DNA of 17,595 bases from contig JADNRY010001074.1 in NCBI GenBank assembly GCA_015501585.1, positions 1-17,595 on the forward strand, in the 5' to 3' direction. Below the pieces are notes generated by a model, which saw only the letters and a list, made by a program, of their open reading frames with translations, did no database searches and was not told where the DNA came from. The first letter of the stretch is position 1; each line of letters begins with the position of its first letter. Source of the stretch: Rhodocollybia butyracea (Eukaryota; Basidiomycota; Agaricomycetes; Agaricales; Omphalotaceae). Below, piece after piece: positions 16,891 to 17,595 of the stretch. The position numbers and the translations under genes are program-made.

Positions 16891-17595
16891 GACATACTGT
16901 TAGTACAGAAGCTGAATGTGCACATGTTGGGTCGACTCTACCTCTTGATCTTGAGCTGTGGCATAGACGCTTCTTTCACTACAATCTGAGTGATGTTAGC
17001 AAGCTGTCTAAAAATCGGTTGGTTGAGGGCTTTAAACTCGATTCTAGTGCAAAGCCAGACCCAGTATGTGAACCATGTCTTGGTGGAAAGATGCATGCCA
17101 ATCCTTTTCCTAGCAGTGAAACTCGTGCTTTGAAATTTTAGAACTTGTTCATATGGATGTACATGATACTGGTGTAATCTCGCCTTCTGGCTACCGCTAC
17201 TGGATCCCCTTTATATGCGACAAATCACGCTTCAGAGCAGTTGTACTACTCAAAAAGAAGAGTGAAGCTTTTGGTGCATTCAAGCGGTTTAAGGCCTGGG
17301 CGGAAAACTCTACTGGTAAAAAGATCAAGAAGATCAGACATGACAAAGGTGGCGAGTTTATATCCAAGGAATTTGAACAGTTCTTACAGCACGAGGTATT
17401 GAAGTACAACGGACAACTAGGAATCGACCTCAGCAGAATGGAGTTGCTGAACGGCTTAACCGGACATTGGCTGAATTACTGACTGCTATGCTACTGGAAT
17501 CGGTTTTACCAAAGACTTTTGGGCTGAATGCCTGGCTGCGCTTGTTTATGTGTTAAATCGATGCCAACGTCTGCTGTTCCAGATGTCATCCTTTT
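16863..17595 (+). pseudogene. Ty1/copia integrase, partial and frame-broken
   Basis: This is the DDE integrase that inserts the linear DNA copy. The pre-integrase zinc-binding region starts at LWHRRFFHYNLSDVSKL (first His codon 16962) and ends PVCEPCLGGKMH. A stop at 17139-17141 follows ALKF; one more T in the adjoining T-run would restore ALK-x-LELVHMDVHDT. The catalytic core has Asp at 17156-17158 (HMDVHDT), Asp at 17342-17344 (RHDKGGEF) and Glu at 17449-17451 (RPQQNGVAERLNR), about 35 codons after the second Asp as expected. One-base shifts occur near 17405-17420 and again at a T4 run near 17516. The C-terminus is beyond the window. Confidence 0.85.

Larger units (their letters stand above)
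14973..17595 (+). mobile_element. Ty1/copia retrotransposon, 5' part
   Basis: The order is 5' LTR, primer-binding site, Gag, protease, pre-integrase zinc-binding region and integrase core. Integrase before RT is the Ty1/copia order. RT, RNase H and the 3' LTR are beyond the right edge. The element sits inside the A repeat that starts at 14405. Gag-Pol is broken by several one-base indels. Confidence 0.9.

Noticed and set aside
1..17595. Repeat-induced point mutation as the cause of decay
   Set aside because: Copies differ mainly by one-base indels, with few substitutions and only one clear nonsense codon, not by clustered C-to-T changes.

Overview
The window is a stretch of nested, mostly broken retroelements. 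I see no host gene, tRNA, rRNA or CRISPR array. The proteins point to a fungus, most likely a basidiomycete (Agaricomycetes). The evidence is a chromodomain-type Ty3/gypsy Gag-Pol, a Ty1/copia element whose Gag opens like those of mushroom-forming fungi, and a tyrosine-recombinase (YR) retrotransposon whose RT N-terminus resembles basidiomycete Ngaro-like elements. The organism call is inference from protein style only.

Layout: (1) 1-2486, minus strand: Gag, protease and RT of a Ty3/gypsy element, with RT running off the left edge. (2) 2487-2968: a lone Ty1/copia LTR. (3) 2993-3460: a fragment of YR-element RT, then about 115 bp of unassigned sequence. (4) 3576-9840, plus strand: a nearly full YR retrotransposon, ordered A1 - Gag - RT/RNase H - YR - B1 - A2(partial). 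RT/RNase H and YR are intact with all catalytic residues; Gag is frame-broken. (5) 9841-11693, minus strand: the 3' end of a second copy, ordered YR(partial) - B1 - A2 - spacer - B2. It supplies the B2 end missing from copy 1, so the family has split direct repeats (A1...B1-A2-B2). (6) 11695-14404, plus strand: YR tail - B - A - Gag of a third copy, cut within Gag at the start of a further A repeat (14405-14972). (7) 14973-17595: a Ty1/copia element with 5' LTR, a primer-binding site matching the anticodon arm of initiator-Met tRNA, Gag, protease and integrase, running off the right edge.

How the parts work together: in the YR element Gag would package the RNA, RT/RNase H would copy it, and the recombinase would insert the circular DNA through the A/B ends without a target duplication. 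The B1/A2 joint equals the predicted circle junction (B end to A start). The copia element would instead use integrase and make a short target duplication.

Reading frames in all families are interrupted mainly by single-base length changes, many in short homopolymers, and near-identical copies differ mainly by indels. Part of the apparent decay may therefore be sequencing error. The head-to-head arrangement at 9071-12685 is the most unusual structure and should be tested as either a real fold-back rearrangement or an assembly chimera.
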